64,000 nt of DNA from Aurantimonas aggregata (GCF_010500835.1 NZ_JAAAMJ010000009.1:90841-154840), one strand, 5' to 3'; positions 1 to 9,334 are shown, counted from the stretch's first letter. Notes: generated by a model not told the origin, from the sequence alone. A program made the numbers and translations.

Positions 1-953
1 TAGTAGTCGAAGTCCGGCTCGCCGAGGAAGCGGCTGTTCGGGATCCGCCGCCCGTCATTGTCGTAGAGCGTGCCCGAGGCCGGCATGAACTGCAGACCCC
101 AGCCGGCGCGGTCCTGCTGGTAGTTCGCCGACACCGTCAGGTTGGTCTGGGCATCCGGCTCCCACGACAGCACCGGCGCGATGAAGAAGCGGTCGTCGTC
201 GACCGTGTCAACCTGGTTGTCGGCGTTGCGGGCGACGCCGGTGAGGCGGAAGCCGAAGGGGCTGTTCTCGGCTGCAGGGCCTCCCAGGTCGAAGCGCCCT
301 TCAAGCAGGCCGAAGCTGCCGCCGGAAATCTGGACCTCGCGCAGCGGTGCGTCGGTCGGCTTCTTGCTGACATAGTTGATCAGGCCGCCCGGGCCGTTCT
401 GGCCGTAGAGGACCGACGACGGGCCCTTTAGGATCTCGATGCGCTCGGCGCCATAAGGGTCGAGGCAGAGGAAGTTGATGATCGACGACGACGGCAGCCG
501 CAGCCCGTCGAAGAAGGTCGCGTTGGCGGTGGAATCGAAGCCGCGGATGTTGAAGCCGCCGCAGCGCGTGTCGGCGCCGCCGGTGATCTCGGGCGTGACG
601 CCGGCCGTGTAGCGGGTGGCGGCGCGAATGCTGCGGGCGTCCTGGCGCTCGATCTGCCCGCTGGTGACGACGGAAATCGACTGCGGCGTCTCGATCAGCG
701 GCGTGTTGGTCTTGGTCGCGCCGGCACTGCGCGTCGCGACGAAACCCTGCTGCTCGTTCGCCTCGCCGGGGCCGGTGCCCTGCCCGATCGGATTGCCGTT
801 CTCGTCCAGGGTGACGGTCACCGTGTCCAGTTCGATGACCTCTTGGGCCATCGCCGGTTGCAGCGCAGGAACGCCGAAGAGGACGGTGGAGGAAAGCATC
901 ACCCCGCCGAGGCGGCGAACGAGATGACCGTTGATCCGGGTGCCGAGCGACAT
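1..953 (-). CDS. TonB-dependent siderophore receptor, N-terminal part (runs off the window)
   Basis: Outer-membrane receptor that imports ferric siderophores with energy from TonB-ExbBD. About 317 residues are present; the gene continues beyond position 1, so most of the beta-barrel is missing. The ATG at 951-953 opens a signal peptide of about 37 residues ending PAMA-QE. A TonB-box-like DTVTVT stretch follows, then the plug domain with the hallmark phrases ETPQSISVVT, GFNIRGFD, RIEILKGPSSVLYGQNGPGG and NYVSKKP. These are typical of the TonB-siderophor (FhuA/FoxA-like) subfamily, not of BtuB or SusC. I saw no clear iron-regulator box in the 350 bp upstream. The class call is firm; the siderophore cannot be told. 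Confidence 0.9.
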   Translation of the reverse strand, partial: MSLGTRINGHLVRRLGGVMLSSTVLFGVPALQPAMAQEVIELDTVTVTLDENGNPIGQGTGPGEANEQQGFVATRSAGATKTNTPLIETPQSISVVTSGQIERQDARSIRAATRYTAGVTPEITGGADTRCGGFNIRGFDSTANATFFDGLRLPSSSIINFLCLDPYGAERIEILKGPSSVLYGQNGPGGLINYVSKKPTDAPLREVQISGGSFGLLEGRFDLGGPAAENSPFGFRLTGVARNADNQVDTVDDDRFFIAPVLSWEPDAQTNLTVSANYQQDRAGWGLQFMPASGTLYDNDGRRIPNSRFLGEPDFDY

Positions 954-1307
954 GGGAAATCCGCGTACAAGGGAGATAATATGAGTGCAATAGTCCAGTT
1001 ATCCGGAGCGCGAAAGCACTCGTCTTGCGAAGATGGCGCCGGCTCGACGGACTGTGTTGAAACTGCCACAGATTGTCTCCGGAGCGATGGCCGTGCTTTC
1101 CGCCCTGCCCCGCCGAGCGAAAGCCCGATCGCCGCTGGCCCCCGAGAAACCCCCCGGCCCCGCTGATGCCGGGGGTGGGGAATATTCCGGAGCACGGTCG
1201 CGACCAGCGGGACATCACGTCGAGTTTCCTTCGCGGCCTTCTTGCAGCCCCTGTGGCCAATGCACATCTGGGCGCGCGGGCCGGATCAACCGCCCGGGGG
1301 CAACGAC
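954..1307. other. Divergent intergenic region between receptor and antiporter
   Basis: About 350 bp between two divergent genes, so it should hold both promoters. A TATTAT -10-like hexamer lies on the minus strand at 981-976, but I could not pair it with a convincing -35. I found no recognisable Fur, RirA or Irr box and no coding signal that looks real. Confidence 0.4.
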
Positions 1308-2228
1308 GTGGATTATCTTCTTCTGCTGGCCGGACTGGTCGGCCTGTTTCTTGGCGGCGAAGCGCTGGTGCGCGGCAGCGTCGGCATCGCCCGGCGCCTG
1401 GCGATTCCGCCGTTGCTCATCGGCCTGACGGTCGTCGGCTTCGGCACCTCGACGCCGGAACTCCTGGTGTCGGTGGACGCCGCATGGCGAGGTTCGCCCG
1501 ACATCGCCCTCGGCAATATCGTCGGCTCGAATATTGCCAACATCCTCCTGATCATCGGCATGTCGGCGCTGGTCTGGCCGATCAAGGTCCTGGGCGCGAC
1601 GCTGAAGCGCGACACCGCCGTCATGACGCTGGCGGCGCTGGCGCTGGTGCCGATCTTCGCGCTGGGCGAGATGGGCCGCCTGTCGGGCTTCATCCTGTTT
1701 GCCGGCCTCGTCGGCTATCTCGTCTGGGCCTATGTCCAGCCGGGCGAAGTGGTGGTGGAGGAAGAGGGCCTGAAGCCGCCGGCCCCGACCCTGATCTCGG
1801 TGCTCTGGGTGATCGGCGGACTGGTCGCGCTGATGGCCGGCGCCCGCTTCCTCGTGGATGGCGCGGTTTCCATCGCGCGCGAGTACGGCATCTCGGAAGC
1901 CTTCATCGGCCTGACCATCGTCGCCATCGGCACCTCGCTGCCGGAACTCGCGACCTCGCTGATCGCCGCCTTCCGGCGCCAGTCGGAGATCGCCATCGGC
2001 AACATCGTCGGCTCCAACATCTTCAACATTCTCGGCATCCTGGGCGTCACCGCGATGATCTCGCCGATCCCGGTGGCATCGCGCTTCCTCACCTTCGACC
2101 TGCCGATCATGATCGTGCTGTCGCTGGTGCTGACCGGCCTGCTGCTTACACAAAAGGTGATTGGACGCGGCGTCGGCGTGGCGATGCTGGCGGGCTATGG
2201 CGCCTATGTCTGGGCCGCGCAGGGCTGA
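1308..2228 (+). CDS. CaxA/YrbG-type Na+/Ca2+ antiporter
   Basis: Inner-membrane cation exchanger of the K+-dependent Na+/Ca2+ antiporter family, expected to export Ca2+ in exchange for Na+. The 306-residue protein has two homologous halves, each with an alpha-repeat: GFGTSTPELLVS followed by GNIVGSNIANI in the first, and AIGTSLPELATS followed by GNIVGSNIFNI in the second. The acidic residues in the PEL motifs are the transport site in this family. About ten hydrophobic segments are visible. I chose the GTG at 1308 because GGGGG lies about 7 bp upstream and the membrane segment starts at once. An upstream ATG at 1242 would add a proline/glycine-rich leader with no signal character. Confidence 0.88.
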   Translation: MDYLLLLAGLVGLFLGGEALVRGSVGIARRLAIPPLLIGLTVVGFGTSTPELLVSVDAAWRGSPDIALGNIVGSNIANILLIIGMSALVWPIKVLGATLKRDTAVMTLAALALVPIFALGEMGRLSGFILFAGLVGYLVWAYVQPGEVVVEEEGLKPPAPTLISVLWVIGGLVALMAGARFLVDGAVSIAREYGISEAFIGLTIVAIGTSLPELATSLIAAFRRQSEIAIGNIVGSNIFNILGILGVTAMISPIPVASRFLTFDLPIMIVLSLVLTGLLLTQKVIGRGVGVAMLAGYGAYVWAAQG

Positions 2229-2236
2229 CCGGCACC

Positions 2237-2258
2237 CCCGGGCGCGGACGCGCCCGGG
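2237..2258 (+). terminator. G+C-rich hairpin after the antiporter gene
   Basis: CCCGGGCGC at 2237-2245 pairs perfectly with GCGCCCGGG at 2250-2258 across a 4-nt loop, 9 bp after the antiporter stop codon. There is no U-tract, so it may only pause transcription or block 3' decay. Confidence 0.5.
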
Positions 2259-2343
2259 TCGGCGGGCCGACGGCAGTCCGTAGCGCTGGCGCCGGGAACG
2301 ACTTATGTTCCCGGCCCATGGCATGGCAGGGAACAGTCTGACG

Positions 2344-3297
2344 ATGGCGCGACGAGCCGATGACGACAGCCGGCTCGACGACGCGGCCCGCGCGGGCTGG
2401 CTGTATTACGTCGCCGGCAAGACGCAGGACGAGATCGCCCGGACGCTGAGCATCTCGCGCCAGAGCGCGCAGCGGCTGGTCTCGCTCTCGGTGACCGCTG
2501 GCCTCGTCAAGGTGCGGATCGACCATCCGATCGCCGCCTGCCTCGATCTCGCGGCCCGGCTGCGCGAGCGCTTCGGCATCGACTTCGCCGAGGTCGTGCC
2601 GTCCGATCCCGCCTCGTCCTCGACGACGCTCGGGATCGCGCTCGCCGGCGCCGACGAGATGGAGCGGCGGCTGCGCCAGGCGGACCCGCTGGTCATCGCC
2701 ATGGGCACGGGACGCACGCTGAAATCAGCCGTCGAGCACCTGCCGCGCATGGACTGCCCGCAGCACCGGATCGTCTCCCTGACGGCCAACATCACGCTCG
2801 ACGGCTCGGCGTCGGTGTACAACGTCATCTTCTCGATGGCTGACCGGATTCGCGCCGCCCACTATCCGATGCCGCTGCCGGCCGTGGCATCGTCGCCGGC
2901 GGAGCGCCTGCTGCTGCACGAGCAGAAGGTGGTGAAATCCACCCTGGCGCTGGCCGCGCAGGCCGACGTCACCTTTGTCGGCATCGGCGACGTGGGGCCG
3001 GATGCGCCGCTGGTGAAGGACGGCTACGTGACGCCGGAAGAATGCCGGGTCCTGCTTCAGGATGGCGGGATCGGCGAGATCGTCGGCTGGGTGTTCGACC
3101 GCGACGGGCACCTGCTCGACTGCTCGTTCAACGAACGCGTCGCCAGCGCGCCGCTGCCGCCGACGTCGAAGGGTGAGGTGATCATGTTCGGCATGGGGCC
3201 GGTGAAGACGCCGCCGATGCGCGCCGCGCTGAAGGGCCGCCTGGTCAACGGCGTCATTACCGACCAGGCCACGGCGATGGCGCTTCTCGACGGCTGA
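2344..3297 (+). CDS. SorC-family sugar-binding transcriptional regulator
   Basis: Predicted cytoplasmic regulator of the polyol operon that starts 150 bp downstream on the same strand. The 317-residue length is normal for the SorC family. A helix-turn-helix at about residues 26-46 (KTQDEIARTLSISRQSAQRL) is followed by the effector-binding domain, with MGTGRTLKSAVEHLP and the FVGIGDVGPDAPLVKDGY stretch typical of SorC/DeoR-like sugar-phosphate sensors. The start at 2344 fits the domain; an ATG at 2305 would add 13 residues. It holds the position of the regulator of smo operons in other alphaproteobacteria. The effector (a polyol or its phosphate) is inferred. Confidence 0.87.
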   Translation: MARRADDDSRLDDAARAGWLYYVAGKTQDEIARTLSISRQSAQRLVSLSVTAGLVKVRIDHPIAACLDLAARLRERFGIDFAEVVPSDPASSSTTLGIALAGADEMERRLRQADPLVIAMGTGRTLKSAVEHLPRMDCPQHRIVSLTANITLDGSASVYNVIFSMADRIRAAHYPMPLPAVASSPAERLLLHEQKVVKSTLALAAQADVTFVGIGDVGPDAPLVKDGYVTPEECRVLLQDGGIGEIVGWVFDRDGHLLDCSFNERVASAPLPPTSKGEVIMFGMGPVKTPPMRAALKGRLVNGVITDQATAMALLDG

Positions 3298-3316
3298 CCT
3301 TCCGGCTTTTCTTCCT

Positions 3317-3336
3317 CGTTTCGCATTCCCGAAACG
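3317..3336. promoter_or_regulatory. CGTTTCG-N6-CGAAACG inverted repeat
   Basis: A perfect 7-bp inverted repeat (3317-3323 and 3330-3336) lies 20 bp after the SorC-family stop codon. It may be a short terminator hairpin for the regulator gene or a second operator upstream of smoE. It has no U-tract. Confidence 0.35.
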
Positions 3337-3365
3337 CGCGCCGGCCGGTGCGTATGCTGCGCTGC

Positions 3366-3408
3366 GGCATGCAATTCGTTTGACAGCGCATGCCCTCGGT
3401 GAGAATTT
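3366..3408 (+). promoter_or_regulatory. Probable smoE promoter with overlapping operator
   Basis: TTGACA at 3380-3385 and GAATTT at 3403-3408 are 17 bp apart, as in a sigma-70 promoter with a good -35 and a weak -10. A perfect inverted repeat, GGCATGC (3366-3372) and GCATGCC (3388-3394), brackets the -35 with its halves centred 22 bp (about two helix turns) apart. That is a plausible SorC-family operator. Inference from sequence only. Confidence 0.45.
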
Positions 3409-3451
3409 GCCCCGGTAATGAAGATTTGCTCACGTGGAGCTGGGAGGCTTT

Positions 3452-4771
3452 ATGATGTTCCGCCGTGCTTTAGCCACAGGTGCCATTTCCCTTTTCGCGT
3501 TCGTCGGCGCGGCCGGGGCGCAGACGACGCTGACCATCGCCACGGTCAACAATGGCGACATGATCCGCATGCAGGGTCTGACGCAGGATTTCACCGACAA
3601 GCATCCCGACATCGCGCTGAACTGGGTGACGCTCGAGGAGAACGTCCTTCGCCAGCGCGTCACCACCGACATCGCCACTTCGGGCGGCCAGTTCGACGTG
3701 ATGACGATTGGCACCTACGAGGTCCCGATCTGGGCCGGCAACGACTGGCTGGTGCCGCTGGAAAATCTCGGCGACGACTATGACGTCGACGACATCCTGC
3801 CGCCGATCCGCGAGGCGCTGTCGGCCGATGGCAAGCTCTTCGCCGCGCCGTTCTACGCCGAGAGCGCGATGACGCTCTACCGCACCGATCTGTTCGAGGC
3901 GGCGGGCTTGGAAATGCCGGAGTCCCCGACCTGGGAATTCATCGAACAGGCCGCCAAGACGATCTCGGACGCCAATGACGACGTCTACGGCATCTGCCTG
4001 CGCGGCAAGCCGGGCTGGGGCGAGAACATGGCCTTCCTCGGCTCGATGGCCCGCTCCTATGGCGCCAACTATTTCGACGCCGACTGGCAGCCGCAGTTCG
4101 AGAGCGAAGGCTGGAAGACCGCCGTCGACCAGTATGTCCGGATGCTGACCGAATACGGGCCTCCGGGCGCGGCCTCCAACGGCTTCAACGAGAACCTCTC
4201 GCTCTTCAACCAGGGCCGCTGCGCCATGTGGATGGACGCCACCGTCGCGGCCTCCTTCGTGACCGACCCCGACGAGAGCCAGGTCGCCGAAAATGTCGGC
4301 TTCGCCCCCTTCCCCTGCGGCATCGAGAACTGTCCGAACAACGGCGCCAACTGGCTGTGGGCATGGTCGCTGGCGATCCCGGCGGGTTCGCAGAAGGCCG
4401 AAGCCGCCGAGACCTTCATCGGCTGGGCGACGTCGAAGGCCTATCTCGAGCTCGTCGCCGAGAAGGAAGGCTGGGCCAACGTGCCCCCCGGCACCCGCAC
4501 CTCGCTCTATGAGAACGAGGCCTACACGAGCGAGGCGCCCTTCGCCGAAGCCACGCTGAACGCCATCGACAACGCCGATCCCTCGATCCAGGACGACAAG
4601 CCCTATGTCGGCCTGCAGTTCGCCGCGATCCCGGAGTTCCAGGGTCTCGGCACCTCGGTCGGCCAGCAGATGGCGGCCGCCGTCTCGGGCAACATGGCCG
4701 TCGAGCAGGCGCTCTCCGCCGCCCAGCAGGCGGCCACCCGCGAGATGACCCGCGCCGGCTACATCAAGTAA
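3452..4771 (+). CDS. smoE: Polyol ABC transporter substrate-binding protein SmoE
   Basis: Periplasmic binding protein of a carbohydrate (CUT1) ABC importer, expected to bind sorbitol/mannitol-type polyols. A signal peptide of about 23 residues ends in GAAGAQ; the mature protein starts TTLTIATVNN and belongs to extracellular solute-binding family 1 (about 439 residues, normal length). GGGAGG at 3442-3447 precedes ATG codons at 3452 and 3455; a GTG at 3434 would put this Shine-Dalgarno site inside the gene and was rejected. It is the first gene of the importer, followed by two permeases, the ATPase and sorbitol dehydrogenase in the order smoE-F-G-K-S. A strong hairpin after it probably keeps its mRNA more abundant than the permease message. 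Confidence 0.88.
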   Translation: MMFRRALATGAISLFAFVGAAGAQTTLTIATVNNGDMIRMQGLTQDFTDKHPDIALNWVTLEENVLRQRVTTDIATSGGQFDVMTIGTYEVPIWAGNDWLVPLENLGDDYDVDDILPPIREALSADGKLFAAPFYAESAMTLYRTDLFEAAGLEMPESPTWEFIEQAAKTISDANDDVYGICLRGKPGWGENMAFLGSMARSYGANYFDADWQPQFESEGWKTAVDQYVRMLTEYGPPGAASNGFNENLSLFNQGRCAMWMDATVAASFVTDPDESQVAENVGFAPFPCGIENCPNNGANWLWAWSLAIPAGSQKAEAAETFIGWATSKAYLELVAEKEGWANVPPGTRTSLYENEAYTSEAPFAEATLNAIDNADPSIQDDKPYVGLQFAAIPEFQGLGTSVGQQMAAAVSGNMAVEQALSAAQQAATREMTRAGYIK

Positions 4772-4793
4772 TTGCCTCCCGAGCAATTACCGA

Positions 4794-4820
4794 GAGGCGT
4801 CCCCTTTTAGGGGGCGCCTC
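4794..4820 (+). terminator. Intercistronic hairpin after smoE
   Basis: Positions 4794-4804 pair with 4810-4820 over 11 bp (one G-U) with a TTTTA loop, 22 bp after the smoE stop. A smaller 7-bp stem (TAATTGC/GCAATTA, 4769-4789) overlaps the stop codon. Hairpins here usually attenuate or stabilise the binding-protein transcript relative to the permeases. Confidence 0.6.
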
Positions 4821-4945
4821 GCCTCGACGTTCCGAACCGATGCTTTCGACCACCTAGACAGCCGCGCCCCTTCCATCCGCCCTGCTTACGCGGGCGGTCG
4901 CAGGGGGTGCTTCTCGAACGCCGCTCCCAGGCAGGGAATACGCCG

Positions 4946-5818
4946 ATGGCGACACTCCAGACGAAGTCGGCCGCGCGCCTGATGATGGCGCCCTCGGTGA
5001 TCGCGCTGCTGATCTGGATGATCGTGCCGCTGTCGCTGACGCTGTATTTCTCGACGCTGAACTACAATCTGTTCAATCCCGCCGAGACGCCGTTCATCGG
5101 CCTGATGAACTATCGCTTCTTCCTCTCCGACCCCGCCTTCTTCACCGCCCTGCAGAACACGCTGACGCTGGTCATTGGCGTGCTGATCATCACCGTCGGC
5201 GGCGGCATCCTGCTCGCCCTCCTCCTCGACCAGGCCTTCTACGGCGTCTCGATCGTCCGCCTGCTGGTCATCGCGCCGTTCTTCGTCATGCCGACCGTCG
5301 CCGCCCTGGTCTGGAAGAACATGATGATGAACCCCGTCTACGGGGTGATCGGCCAGGCGCTGGAAACCGTCGGTATCGGCGCGATCGACTGGTTTTCCAA
5401 CGCGCCGCTCACCGCCGTGATCATCATCGTCGCCTGGCAGTGGCTGCCGTTCTCGACGCTGATCCTCCTGACCGCCCTGCAGTCGCTGTCGGAGGACCAG
5501 AAGGAAGCCGCCGAGATGGACGGCGCCAAGGCGCTGTCGATCTTCTGGCACATCACCCTGCCGCACATGGCCCGCGCCATCACGGTGGTGATCCTGATCC
5601 AGACGATCTTCCTCCTGTCGATCTTCGCCGAGATCTACGTGACGACGAGTGGCGGACCGGGCCTGCAGACCACCAACATCCCGTATCTCGTCTACAGCCA
5701 GGCCTTGCTGCAGTTCGACGTCGGCGGCGCATCGGCGGGCGGTATCGTCGCCGTGGTACTGGCCAACATCGTCGCCTTCTTCCTCGTCCGCCTCATCGGC
5801 AAGAACCTCGACGCTTAA
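4946..5818 (+). CDS. smoF: Polyol ABC transporter permease SmoF
   Basis: First inner-membrane subunit of the polyol importer (MalF-type, CUT1 family). The 290-residue protein has about six membrane segments and the cytoplasmic coupling loop EAAEMDGAKALSIFWHITLP, which docks on the ATPase. The ATG at 4946 gives the usual short N-terminus, KSAARLMMAPS, before the first helix. A frame extending back to 4907 lacks a good ribosome site. The gene lies 13 bp before smoG and pairs with it as the second half of the channel. Confidence 0.88.
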   Translation: MATLQTKSAARLMMAPSVIALLIWMIVPLSLTLYFSTLNYNLFNPAETPFIGLMNYRFFLSDPAFFTALQNTLTLVIGVLIITVGGGILLALLLDQAFYGVSIVRLLVIAPFFVMPTVAALVWKNMMMNPVYGVIGQALETVGIGAIDWFSNAPLTAVIIIVAWQWLPFSTLILLTALQSLSEDQKEAAEMDGAKALSIFWHITLPHMARAITVVILIQTIFLLSIFAEIYVTTSGGPGLQTTNIPYLVYSQALLQFDVGGASAGGIVAVVLANIVAFFLVRLIGKNLDA

Positions 5819-5830
5819 GGAGACAGGACC

Positions 5831-6661
5831 ATGGCCCGCGCAGTCTCCACCCGCCGCAAGATTGGCTTCACCGTCCTCGGATGGACGGTCGGCCTGCTGA
5901 TCTTCTTTCCCGTCCTCTGGACCGTGCTCACCTCGTTCAAGACCGAGCTCGCGGCGATCTCGATCCCGCCGCAATGGGTCTTCTTCGACTGGACGCTGGA
6001 GAACTACATCGAGGTGCAGGAGCGCTCGAACTATTTTCGTTTCATGATGAACTCGGTCTATCTGGCGCTCGGCTCGACGCTGCTCGGGCTGATCTTCGCC
6101 GTCCCTGCCGCCTGGGCGATGGCCTTCTCGCCGACCAAGTCGACCAAGAACATCCTGTTGTGGATGCTCTCGACCAAGATGCTGCCGGCCGTCGGCGTGC
6201 TGGTGCCGATCTACCTGATCTTCCGCGACCTCGGCCTCTTGGACACCCGCACCGGCCTGATCGTCGTGCTGTTCCTGATCAACCTGCCGATCATGGTCTG
6301 GATGCTCTACACCTATTTCCGCGAGATCCCGGTCGAGATCCTCGAGGCGGCGCGCATGGACGGCGCGACGCTGATGAAGGAGATCACCCAGGTGCTGGCG
6401 CCGATGGCCGTCCCGGGCATCGCCTCGACCGTCCTCCTGTCGGTGATCCTTGCCTGGAACGAGGCGTTCTGGACGCTGAACCTGACGACGTCCAACGCCG
6501 CGCCGCTGACCGCCTTCATCGCCTCGTTCTCCAGCCCGCAGGGCAATTTCTACGCCAAGCTCTCGGCGGCCTCGACCATGGCCATCGCGCCGATCCTCAT
6601 CATCGGATGGTTCTCGCAGCGCCAGCTCGTGCGCGGCCTGACCTTCGGCGCCGTCAAGTAG
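5831..6661 (+). CDS. smoG: Polyol ABC transporter permease SmoG
   Basis: Second inner-membrane subunit (MalG-type) of the CUT1 polyol importer, 276 residues. It has an N-terminal helix after a short basic stretch (STRRK) and a conserved coupling loop beginning [21 protein letters not shown] lies about 7 bp before the ATG at 5831. Ten base pairs separate it from smoK, so all importer genes are probably on one transcript. Confidence 0.88.
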   Translation: MARAVSTRRKIGFTVLGWTVGLLIFFPVLWTVLTSFKTELAAISIPPQWVFFDWTLENYIEVQERSNYFRFMMNSVYLALGSTLLGLIFAVPAAWAMAFSPTKSTKNILLWMLSTKMLPAVGVLVPIYLIFRDLGLLDTRTGLIVVLFLINLPIMVWMLYTYFREIPVEILEAARMDGATLMKEITQVLAPMAVPGIASTVLLSVILAWNEAFWTLNLTTSNAAPLTAFIASFSSPQGNFYAKLSAASTMAIAPILIIGWFSQRQLVRGLTFGAVK

Positions 6662-6671
6662 GAGCCTCGCC

Positions 6672-7673
6672 ATGAGCGCCATCACCCTTCGCAACGTCAG
6701 CAAGAGCTTCGGCGACGTCGTCATCATCCCGGGCCTCGACCTCGATATCGCCGAGGGCGAGTTCGTCGTCTTCGTCGGCCCGTCCGGCTGCGGAAAGTCG
6801 ACGCTGCTGCGCCTGATCGCCGGGCTCGAGGACGTCTCGGGCGGCGAGATCCGCATCGACGACCAGGACGTCACGTCGGTCTCGCCGGCCAAGCGCCAGC
6901 TGGCGATGGTATTCCAGTCCTACGCGCTCTATCCGCACATGAGCGTGCGCGCCAATATCGGCTTCCCGCTGAAGATGGCCGGCCAGTCGAAGGCCGAGAT
7001 CGCCAAGCGAGTCGAGGAAGCGGCGGCGACGCTCAACCTCACCGACTATCTTGAGCGCCGTCCGCGCGACCTTTCCGGCGGCCAGCGCCAGCGCGTCGCC
7101 ATCGGCCGCGCCATCGTCCGCCAGCCGAAGGGATTCCTGTTCGACGAGCCGCTGTCGAACCTCGATGCAGCGCTGCGCGTCAACATGCGGCTGGAGCTCT
7201 CCGAACTGCACCAGCAGCTGAAGACGACGATGGTCTACGTCACCCATGACCAGGTCGAGGCGATGACCATGGCCGACAAGATCGTCGTCCTCAACCGCGG
7301 CCGGGTTGAGCAGGTCGGCTCGCCGCTGGAGCTCTACGCCAATCCCGCCAACCGCTTCGTCGCCGGCTTCATCGGCTCACCGCGGATGAACTTCCTGACC
7401 GGCGCCTATGCCGGCCAGTTCGGCGCGCCGACGGTGGGCATCCGGCCGGAGCACCTGGCGATCTCCAGCACCGACGGGCTGCTGAAGGGCACGGCGGGCG
7501 TCTCGGAACATCTCGGCTCCGACACCTTCGTCCACGTCAAGCTCGACAGCGGCGAGCAGGTGACCGCCCGCTCGCCCGGCGACTACCGGGTGCGCCACGG
7601 CGATCCCGTCTGGCTGACGCCGGAGGAAGCCCACATCCACCGCTTCGATGACCAGGGGCTGGGCATCCGATGA
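6672..7673 (+). CDS. smoK: Polyol ABC transporter ATP-binding protein SmoK
   Basis: Cytoplasmic ATPase that powers the SmoEFG importer, 333 residues, MalK/UgpC type. Walker [10 protein letters not shown] is at residues 36-44, the Q-loop in [11 protein letters not shown] at 80-90, the signature LSGGQ at 134-138, Walker B FLFDEP at 155-160 and the switch histidine at 192. A C-terminal OB-fold (TOBE-like) regulatory domain with VGIRPEHL follows, as in MalK. Its stop overlaps the start of smoS by ATGA, implying translational coupling with the first catabolic enzyme. Confidence 0.92.
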   Translation: MSAITLRNVSKSFGDVVIIPGLDLDIAEGEFVVFVGPSGCGKSTLLRLIAGLEDVSGGEIRIDDQDVTSVSPAKRQLAMVFQSYALYPHMSVRANIGFPLKMAGQSKAEIAKRVEEAAATLNLTDYLERRPRDLSGGQRQRVAIGRAIVRQPKGFLFDEPLSNLDAALRVNMRLELSELHQQLKTTMVYVTHDQVEAMTMADKIVVLNRGRVEQVGSPLELYANPANRFVAGFIGSPRMNFLTGAYAGQFGAPTVGIRPEHLAISSTDGLLKGTAGVSEHLGSDTFVHVKLDSGEQVTARSPGDYRVRHGDPVWLTPEEAHIHRFDDQGLGIR

Positions 7674-8440
7674 GGCGCCTCGAGGGCAAGCGCGCGCTGA
7701 TCACCGGCGCCGGGCGCGGCATCGGCAAGGCCTTCGCCGAGGCCTATGTGCGCGAGGGCGCCACCGTCGTGCTGCTCGACATCGACGGCGACGCCGCAGC
7801 CCGTGCCGCAGCCGAGATCGGCGAGGGCACTGAGTGGCGCCAGCTCGACGTGACGGACGTCGACGCCGTCGACGCGGTCGTCGAGAGCCTGGCGGCCGAG
7901 GCGCCGATCGACATCCTGATCAACAATGCCGCCTTGTTCGACATGGCGCCGGTCAACGAGGTCACCGAGGCGTCCTACGACCTTCTATTTGCCGTGAACG
8001 TGAAGGGCCCGCTGTTCATGATGCGCGCCGTCTCGCGCGCGATGATCGCGGCCGGGCGCGGCGGCAGGATCATCAACATGGCGAGCCAGGCGGGCCGGCG
8101 CGGCGAGGCGCTGGTGACGGTCTACTGCGCCACCAAGGCCGCGGTGATCTCGCTAACCCAGTCGGCGGGCCTCGCGCTGATCAGGCACGGCATCAACGTC
8201 AACGCCATCGCCCCCGGGGTGGTGGACGGCGAGCACTGGGACGGCGTCGATGCGCTGTTCGCGAAATACGAGCACCTGCAGCCGGGCGAGAAGAAGCGGC
8301 AGGTCGCCGCCGAAGTGCCGTTCGGCCGCATGGGGACCGCCGAGGATCTGACCGGCATGGCGATCTTCCTCGCCTCCGATGAGAGCCGGTATGTCGTGTC
8401 GCAGACCTACAATGTCGACGGCGGCAACTGGATGAGTTGA
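7670..8440 (+). CDS. smoS: Sorbitol dehydrogenase SmoS (SDR family)
   Basis: NAD+-dependent oxidation of D-sorbitol to D-fructose in the cytoplasm. The 256-residue length equals that of the characterised Rhodobacter sphaeroides enzyme. Visible features are the Rossmann motif TGAGRGIG (12-19), NNAA, Asn110, Ser139, and the catalytic Tyr152-x3-Lys156 (YCATK). The C-terminus, with [16 protein letters not shown] and [12 protein letters not shown], matches my memory of the Rhodobacter protein almost word for word. Translation is coupled to smoK by a 4-bp overlap. In known smo operons mtlK (mannitol dehydrogenase) follows; here another SDR takes that place. Confidence 0.93.
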   Translation: MRRLEGKRALITGAGRGIGKAFAEAYVREGATVVLLDIDGDAAARAAAEIGEGTEWRQLDVTDVDAVDAVVESLAAEAPIDILINNAALFDMAPVNEVTEASYDLLFAVNVKGPLFMMRAVSRAMIAAGRGGRIINMASQAGRRGEALVTVYCATKAAVISLTQSAGLALIRHGINVNAIAPGVVDGEHWDGVDALFAKYEHLQPGEKKRQVAAEVPFGRMGTAEDLTGMAIFLASDESRYVVSQTYNVDGGNWMS

Positions 8441-8461
8441 ACTGCAACAGGATCGCAGGAA

Positions 8462-9238
8462 ATGTATCTGGAAAAACTTGATCTGACCGGCCGGGTCGCG
8501 GTCGTCACCGGCGCCGGACAGGGCATCGGCGAGGCCTGCGCCACGGCGCTGGCCGAGGCCGGCGCGACGGTGGTCGTCGCCGACATGGACGCCGCGCGCG
8601 TCGAGGCTTGCGTCGCGCGCCTCAAGGAAAAGGGCTACGCGGCCCACGGCGCGACGATGGACGTGACCCGCTCGGCCGAGGTTGCGGCACTGGCCGACAA
8701 GGTGGTCGCCGATCACGGCCGCGTCGACATCCTCGTCAACAATGCCGGCGTCGCCAAGTCCGACGTGCGCGCCGAGGACACCAGCGACGAGCACTGGCGC
8801 TTCCACATGGACGTCAATCTCGACGGGCTGTTCTGGTGCTGCCGCGAGTTCGGTCGGAAGATGCTCGAGGCCGGCTCCGGCTCGATCGTCAATATCGGCT
8901 CGATGTCGGGCTTCATCGTCAACAAGCCGCAGCCGCAGAGCTTCTACAACGCCTCCAAGGCGGCGGTGCACCATCTGACCAAGTCGCTCGCCGCCGAATG
9001 GGGCCAGCGCGGCGTTCGCGTCAATGCCGTGGCGCCGACCTATATCGAGACGCCACTGACCAAGTTCGGGATCGAGGAAGATCCCGACATGTACAAGGTC
9101 TGGCTGGAGATGACGCCGATGGGCCGCGTCGGCCAACCCGACGAGATCGCCTCGGTCGTCCACTTCCTGGCCAGCGACGCGTCCAGCCTGATGACCGGCT
9201 CGATCGTCCTCGCCGACGGCGGCTACACCTGCTGGTGA
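8462..9238 (+). CDS. SDR polyol dehydrogenase, galactitol-dehydrogenase-like
   Basis: Classical short-chain dehydrogenase of 258 residues, expected to oxidise a polyol at a secondary alcohol with NAD(P)+. It has TGAGQGIG (16-23), NNAG (93-96), Ser147, and Tyr162-x3-Lys166 (YNASK). Several segments (FWCCREFGRKM, GSMSGFIVNKPQ, WLEMTPMGR and the terminal DGGYTCW) resemble the R. sphaeroides galactitol dehydrogenase that I recall. AGGA lies just upstream of the ATG. With a pentulose-kinase-like FGGY protein next, a pentitol or hexitol substrate giving a ketose for that kinase is likely, but which one cannot be read. Confidence 0.8.
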   Translation: MYLEKLDLTGRVAVVTGAGQGIGEACATALAEAGATVVVADMDAARVEACVARLKEKGYAAHGATMDVTRSAEVAALADKVVADHGRVDILVNNAGVAKSDVRAEDTSDEHWRFHMDVNLDGLFWCCREFGRKMLEAGSGSIVNIGSMSGFIVNKPQPQSFYNASKAAVHHLTKSLAAEWGQRGVRVNAVAPTYIETPLTKFGIEEDPDMYKVWLEMTPMGRVGQPDEIASVVHFLASDASSLMTGSIVLADGGYTCW

Positions 9239-9334
9239 TTTGATCGCCGGCCCTTCGCCGGCCCTCTCCGACTGTGCTACCCCGTCCCTCGCGCCCGAAA
9301 AGGCGCGGGGGATTCTTGCGTCGGGAGACTGGGC

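Noticed and set aside
301..1260. 319-codon minus-strand frame overlapping the TonB receptor
   Set aside because: Arginine/histidine-rich shadow; the receptor motifs are in the frame that starts at 953.
4886..6892. 668-codon minus-strand frame antisense to smoF and smoG
   Set aside because: It consists of acidic and histidine-rich repeats produced by codon bias; permease motifs lie on the other strand.
9246..9262. Two GCCGGC palindromes 5 bp apart after the SDR gene, considered as a terminator
   Set aside because: The stem would be 6 bp only and GCCGGC is common in this G+C-rich DNA; the FGGY gene follows on the same strand.
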